Shown piece after piece: positions 60,785 to 64,000 of a DNA stretch of 64,000 bases (the first letter of the stretch is position 1; the number at the start of each line of letters is the position of its first letter). Where the stretch lies: the NCBI GenBank assembly GCA_965227445.1, contig OZ245751.1, positions 3,348,001 through 3,412,000 of the forward strand, written 5' to 3'. Position numbers and translations under genes: made by a program. This DNA is from DT-110 sp030148525. Its GTDB lineage: Bacteria > Bacteroidota > Bacteroidia > Chitinophagales > Saprospiraceae. The notes beneath the pieces are model-generated. The model did not search any database, was not told where the DNA came from, and saw nothing but the letters and a program-made list of their open reading frames with translations.

Positions 60785-60871
60785 AAAAGTTCCCGAAAGC
60801 CCTGATTCGAGGTGGTATTGTCGGCTACTGGCATTTGAGATGGCATCGGGGATGGCATCCCCGATGCCATC
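60785..60871 (-). repeat. REP-like dispersed element, copy 2
   Basis: The same 12-bp stem (GATGGCATCGGG / CCCGATGCCATC) and GATGGCATC loop at 60839-60871 as in copy 1, with the conserved flank AAGTTCCCG, CCTGAT, TGTCGGC, GGCATTTGA. It begins 6 bp past the stop of the minus-strand secreted protein. Confidence 0.85.
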
Positions 60872-60877
60872 AGCAGA

Positions 60878-61984
60878 TCAGGGCAGCTCAACCGAAACGC
60901 CGTCCGTATTCTCCAAACGTGCCATAAGTCCCCAACCATTCGCACGCTCCAGTACAGCGATCTGTAACACATTCCGGCCAGGGTTTAAAGGGAGCAAAAC
61001 CGAGTTAGTATCCATAGCCAAGTGTCCCATATACTGAATACCTTTTGCACGAAAGGCATTATTCCCGCGGAAAAGCTCTTGACCATTGAGAAGCACAACA
61101 CAGCGATCGCTGTAATCGAAAAACAACCGCTTTGTACTGGCTTGTTCTGCAATGAGGACCACCTCTGCCAATACCAGGTCCTCCTCATTTTGTTCGAAGG
61201 CACCACGCTGCGTCTTTTTCACATACCGGGAGATTGGGAGTAAGCCGTCGGCATCGGTACGTACTGATTGGTACGTCAATTCCGCTGAGTTATTTAATAG
61301 GTTTTCCAATTCCCCGGCCGGGCGTGCTTCCGATAAGCGCCAGGTGCTTATCACTCCCGTTGGCATTGAAGATTCAGACACGGGTTCCTTGTCAAACAGC
61401 ACCGGATCCGTGCTGTAAGCCACCCTTGAATACCAACTGGGGAAGAGGGACCAAAGACCGAGTTGACCCCGGTCCACCGCTCCTTTCAGATGATCGATAG
61501 ACAAAACGACGCTGCCATTAAGTTTTACCTGCGCCCGGTCCCGGGTAAAGGCAAGTTCTAAAGTATTCCAGTCGTTGGGGATAAAAGTCGCCCGGGACTG
61601 ATACTGGTGATACAACTGCCAGTTGCTCTCACCGTGGTAGACCGGAGTATACTGTACTGCATCCACTTGTGCTGATTTGTGTTGCCGCAGGTAGATGTGC
61701 TCCTCGTGGGCCTCCTGACGGTGAAAGAACAAGCCGGCGAACGAGCGGTCCGGAGCGCCATATACCGATACCCGGATCCGGCCCTCTTCCATCTCCAGAT
61801 TTTGCAAGGTCAGGCTACCGTTCAGACGAACCGATGGGCGACCGGCCTTTTGCTCAAAAACGGCTTCAGAAGCCTGATCTGTCCGCCAGTCGCTTTTGTT
61901 CAGCGGCACGGAAGTCCAGGTCTGAGCTTTCGCCGAAAAAAGAAACAGGTTCATTAACAGAAAAACAAGGATGGGATATTTCAT
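60878..61984 (-). CDS. Secreted protein with concanavalin/LamG-like domain, 368 aa
   Basis: Signal peptide (residues 1-20, ending AKAQ). Residues about 40-190 are beta-rich and resemble the 3-keto-disaccharide hydrolase (DUF1080)/laminin-G-like fold: SLTLQNLEMEEGRIRVSVYG, GLFFHRQ, NDWNTLELAFTRDRAQVKLNGSV and GQLGLWSLF. The second half (RLFFDYSDRCVVLLNGQELF) is another beta domain typical of sugar-binding proteins. No catalytic residues can be named. No T9SS domain; probably periplasmic or surface. Its stop lies 6 bp from a REP-like element. Confidence 0.72.
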   Translation of the reverse strand: MKYPILVFLLMNLFLFSAKAQTWTSVPLNKSDWRTDQASEAVFEQKAGRPSVRLNGSLTLQNLEMEEGRIRVSVYGAPDRSFAGLFFHRQEAHEEHIYLRQHKSAQVDAVQYTPVYHGESNWQLYHQYQSRATFIPNDWNTLELAFTRDRAQVKLNGSVVLSIDHLKGAVDRGQLGLWSLFPSWYSRVAYSTDPVLFDKEPVSESSMPTGVISTWRLSEARPAGELENLLNNSAELTYQSVRTDADGLLPISRYVKKTQRGAFEQNEEDLVLAEVVLIAEQASTKRLFFDYSDRCVVLLNGQELFRGNNAFRAKGIQYMGHLAMDTNSVLLPLNPGRNVLQIAVLERANGWGLMARLENTDGVSVELP

Positions 61985-62047
61985 TACGCAACTTTTCCTG
62001 CAAAATTATCGTGTCAATCGACTCCATGCGGTATCCCTTCGAGACCA

Positions 62048-62914
62048 TTACCTATCACTTTGCACTTCTGCCCGAAATTCGGAAGGTGACTGACCTACCT
62101 GGCCCGAAAAAAAACGGGTGAGGTTATTCGGACTGCTGTAATCGAGATCATAAGCGATTTCAGCAATGGTTTTGCCAGAGAACAGCAGGCGTGTTTTTAT
62201 CTCCTGGATCTTGCGTTGGGTCAACACCTCTTTTGCCGTAAGGCCGGTCATTTGCTTGATCTGACGGTTAAGTACATTCCGGTGTATACCGAGCTCACGG
62301 GCATAATCCGCTACACCCAGTTGCTGGTCTATATGCTCCTCTAGCAACTGTTTAAATTGTACCAGAATATCCTTTCTGGAGGTTTCCGCAGGCAAGTTAT
62401 GGTAGGATAAAAACGCCCGGTTCAAACGGGTTAGGACAAAGAGTAACAAACCGTGGATGATGATGGGGCTATCGGAGCGGTAATCCGCAATTTCTTCGGT
62501 AATCTCATGGAGGGCCATGGTTATCACCATGAACTCGGCCTCCGAAAGCACCAGATGAGGAGATTGTGTGACATTAAAAAAATAGTGCAGGCGGTGCACA
62601 AAGAACCGGTCGGCAAAAAAGGTCTCCAGAAAAGAGCTGCGAAATACCAGGTGGAATCCACGTATCGTTTCCTCCGGAATACCATATCGCTTTAATTGGT
62701 AAGGAGAGGCGAATAGGATTGTTCTTGGAACAACCGGCACTTTAAACTGATTAACCCAATAGTGACCGGAACCCGATTCCAGAAACATGATCTCAAAAAA
62801 ATCAATAGTATGGATTTTGGGGGATAAATGAAGGTTTGGATTCTCCTGATATCGGTGCAGGTCCATATCAAGCGGGAAGCCGTATTTGCGACCGTCGAAT
62901 TGGAGAATACGCAT
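62048..62914 (-). CDS. AraC-family transcriptional regulator, 288 aa
   Basis: The N-terminal cupin-like part (FFEIMFLESGSGHYWVNQF) is likely the sensing domain. The C-terminal double helix-turn-helix is at about residues 190-283: QLGVADYARELGIHRNVLNRQI, then TIAEIAYDLDYSSPNNLTRFF, then QSPSEFRAEV. Probably an activator of nearby or distant operons. Its ATG shares one base with the stop of the ankyrin gene (TAATG), so translation is coupled. The effector is unknown. Confidence 0.92.
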   Translation of the reverse strand: MRILQFDGRKYGFPLDMDLHRYQENPNLHLSPKIHTIDFFEIMFLESGSGHYWVNQFKVPVVPRTILFASPYQLKRYGIPEETIRGFHLVFRSSFLETFFADRFFVHRLHYFFNVTQSPHLVLSEAEFMVITMALHEITEEIADYRSDSPIIIHGLLLFVLTRLNRAFLSYHNLPAETSRKDILVQFKQLLEEHIDQQLGVADYARELGIHRNVLNRQIKQMTGLTAKEVLTQRKIQEIKTRLLFSGKTIAEIAYDLDYSSPNNLTRFFSGQVGQSPSEFRAEVQSDR

Positions 62915-63570
62915 TATCCTGAGGCGTGTTGCCGTAGTAATGCTTCCGTCTCGGTGAATCCACCTTCTCGGGCCATATCCAAAGGTGTTTGTCCGTTATC
63001 CATGCGGCTAGTAGGATTTGCGCCGTGTTTAAGGAGTACACCGACGAGTTCTGTTTGCCCGTTGTGGGCAGCAGAATGCAGAGGAGTCACACCCCGCATT
63101 TGTTGGGCATCAGGATTCGCTCCGTTTTTCAGTAACAAGCGGGCAATATACAGGTTGGAGACGGCACAGGCTGAATGCAGCGGCGTTACCTGTGCCGGAT
63201 TATTGGCTGGAATATTAGGATCCGCTCCTTTTGCCAGCAATGTTTCAACCAAATCCCGGTGCTGAAAAAAAGCAGCTAACCCAAGTATGGTAAAACCGTC
63301 GCCCGAATGCGCCTTGATCAACTCGGGTTTTTCGTTGATAAGGCGAAGGACTATCGACTCCTCCCCTACGGCAGCCGCCTCGAAGGCATTCCATTCGCTT
63401 TTTGCGTTTTTCAGCAATTCGATGGCTTCCTGGTTTCGGCAATAAGCCGCGAATTGAAGAAGGGTGATCCCCTTCTCCGTGGTCCGGTCCGCAAGCGAGG
63501 CATCCGCTTTTAGCTGATTGCGGAGTAGGTTGGTACGTCCGTTTTTGATATGATCCAGCAATTCGTCCAT
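62914..63570 (-). CDS. Ankyrin-repeat protein, 218 aa
   Basis: About five to six 33-residue ankyrin repeats. Recognisable turns: GITLLQFAAYCRNQEAIELL, GFTILGLAAFFQHRDLVETLLAKGADPNIP, VTPLHSACAVSNLYIARLLLKNGANPDA, VTPLHSAAHNGQTELVGVLLKHGANP and TPLDMAREGGFTETEALL. No other domain or signal peptide. It is co-translated with the AraC regulator downstream and may be its partner or inhibitor (inference). Confidence 0.92.
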   Translation of the reverse strand: MDELLDHIKNGRTNLLRNQLKADASLADRTTEKGITLLQFAAYCRNQEAIELLKNAKSEWNAFEAAAVGEESIVLRLINEKPELIKAHSGDGFTILGLAAFFQHRDLVETLLAKGADPNIPANNPAQVTPLHSACAVSNLYIARLLLKNGANPDAQQMRGVTPLHSAAHNGQTELVGVLLKHGANPTSRMDNGQTPLDMAREGGFTETEALLRQHASG

Positions 63571-63639
63571 AACAGATCATTTAGTTCCAATAAAGTACGA
63601 AAAGAGGATGATTTTGTCAGGTGGGTTGCGAAAAAAGGA

Positions 63640-63672
63640 GATGCCATCTAGGATGGCATCCCCGATGGCATC
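63640..63672 (-). repeat. REP-like palindrome, copy 3 (short)
   Basis: GATGCCATC / GGATGGCATC around two bases, followed by CCCGATGGCATC. It shares the motifs of copies 1 and 2 in another arrangement and lacks the longer flank. It ends about 10 bp before the stop of the minus-strand gene at the window edge. Confidence 0.7.
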
Positions 63673-63681
63673 CCGTTTTTC

Positions 63682-64000
63682 CTACAGAACCCCATACTCC
63701 CGCTTAACCCGTTCCCGCGTAGCCTCATCCGCTATTCTGAACCCAAATCCCGACTGACTGCCAAACACTTGGTATCCGAATTTTAACCCGTGGTAACGAT
63801 CGAGCAGCATTTTGAATGGTGTTGCCGATATTTCGTCCTGCAGGTAAGCCTGGTGTACTATGGGCAGATATTTTTCCATGTAGGTCAGGGGTGCATGCTG
63901 GATGACCAACCACATCGTCGACTGGTAGCGTTTCCCGGCCAGCGTTTTTCTGAGGTAGGTACCATATTCCTGAAACAGGGAATCGATCCGCTGCTGATTT
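63682..64000 (-). CDS. DUF6624-like protein, partial (5' end outside the window)
   Basis: The frame is open to the window edge; at least 105 residues are visible. Segments RYQSTMWLVIQHAPLTYMEKYLP, FKMLLDRYHGLKFGYQVFGSQ and GFGFRIADEATRERVKREYG resemble the DUF6624 pattern (I-QH, then Q-YLP, then LLDR, G-QxYG). Function unknown. Because the start is missing, signal peptide and full length cannot be judged. Confidence 0.6.
   Translation of the reverse strand, partial: NQQRIDSLFQEYGTYLRKTLAGKRYQSTMWLVIQHAPLTYMEKYLPIVHQAYLQDEISATPFKMLLDRYHGLKFGYQVFGSQSGFGFRIADEATRERVKREYGVL

Larger units (their letters stand above)
60467..60877. other. Intergenic region with two dispersed repeats
   Basis: About 410 bp. 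Holds the CCGGTACAG repeat copy 2 (60539-60634) and the REP-like element copy 2 (60785-60871). No credible reading frame was seen. Confidence 0.7.

Overview
The window looks like a chromosomal segment of an aerobic, Gram-negative member of the Bacteroidota, probably the Saprospiria (Lewinella, Haliscomenobacter and relatives). Direct support: three secreted proteins carry type IX secretion (T9SS) C-terminal sorting domains; the primary sigma factor is the short Bacteroidota form; promoter-like TTG-N18/20-TAnnTTTG elements precede rpsO, pnp and ssrA; the tmRNA encodes the Bacteroidota-style tag GNSNYAMAA; and two DUF4199 proteins are present. The genus is inference. No transposase, phage gene, tRNA, rRNA or CRISPR array was seen.

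Layout. 0.2-9.2 kb: housekeeping genes, mostly on the minus strand: two poorly characterised proteins, an SH3-like lipoprotein, rpoD, pnp, rpsO and etfBA, then a small TPR gene on the plus strand. 9.4-11.6 kb: a Rid-family protein, a methyltransferase and a DUF2027/Smr protein. 12-42 kb: a long surface-glycan region. It holds gmhA/gmhB-like heptose genes, a GT2, an unusual pair of overlapping PLP-enzyme genes (fold I plus fold III), a Wzx-like flippase, and a tight operon of DegT aminotransferase, sulfotransferase, GT56-like transferase and methyltransferase. It continues with a T9SS type B protein, an asparagine-synthase-like protein, two GT4 genes, a YfhO-type membrane protein and a polyprenyl-phosphate GT2 with a methyltransferase, and ends with two DUF4199 genes, a degenerate dihydroorotase, a large membrane protein, a BatA/VWA protein, queE and an RmlD-like reductase. 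42-52 kb: a nuclease-helicase fusion, free-methionine sulfoxide reductase, a secreted TPR protein, a SET-domain protein, a VOC protein, ssrA and purC. 53-59 kb: a cluster for secreted proteins, led by a 1339-residue alpha/beta-hydrolase. 59-64 kb: macrodomain hydrolase, intradiol-dioxygenase-like lipoprotein, a secreted protein, AraC regulator, ankyrin protein and a gene cut by the window edge.

How the genes fit together. The 12-42 kb region could make nucleotide-activated amino and heptose sugars, assemble them with several glycosyltransferases, decorate them (sulfation, methylation, possibly amidation) and flip them across the inner membrane. That is consistent with a sulfated surface polysaccharide or O-antigen, or glycans for T9SS cargo.

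The most unusual signal is non-coding. Several families of palindromic or foldback repeats occupy gene ends and intergenic regions: 7-bp arrays with a shared core, REP-like palindromes abutting stop codons, a 133-bp tandem repeat with twin palindromes, a GACGCGAT palindrome family, and at least two longer dispersed repeats. Among proteins, the PLP pair and several enzymes with missing key residues (dihydroorotase-like, GmhB-like, Rid-like) deserve a second look.
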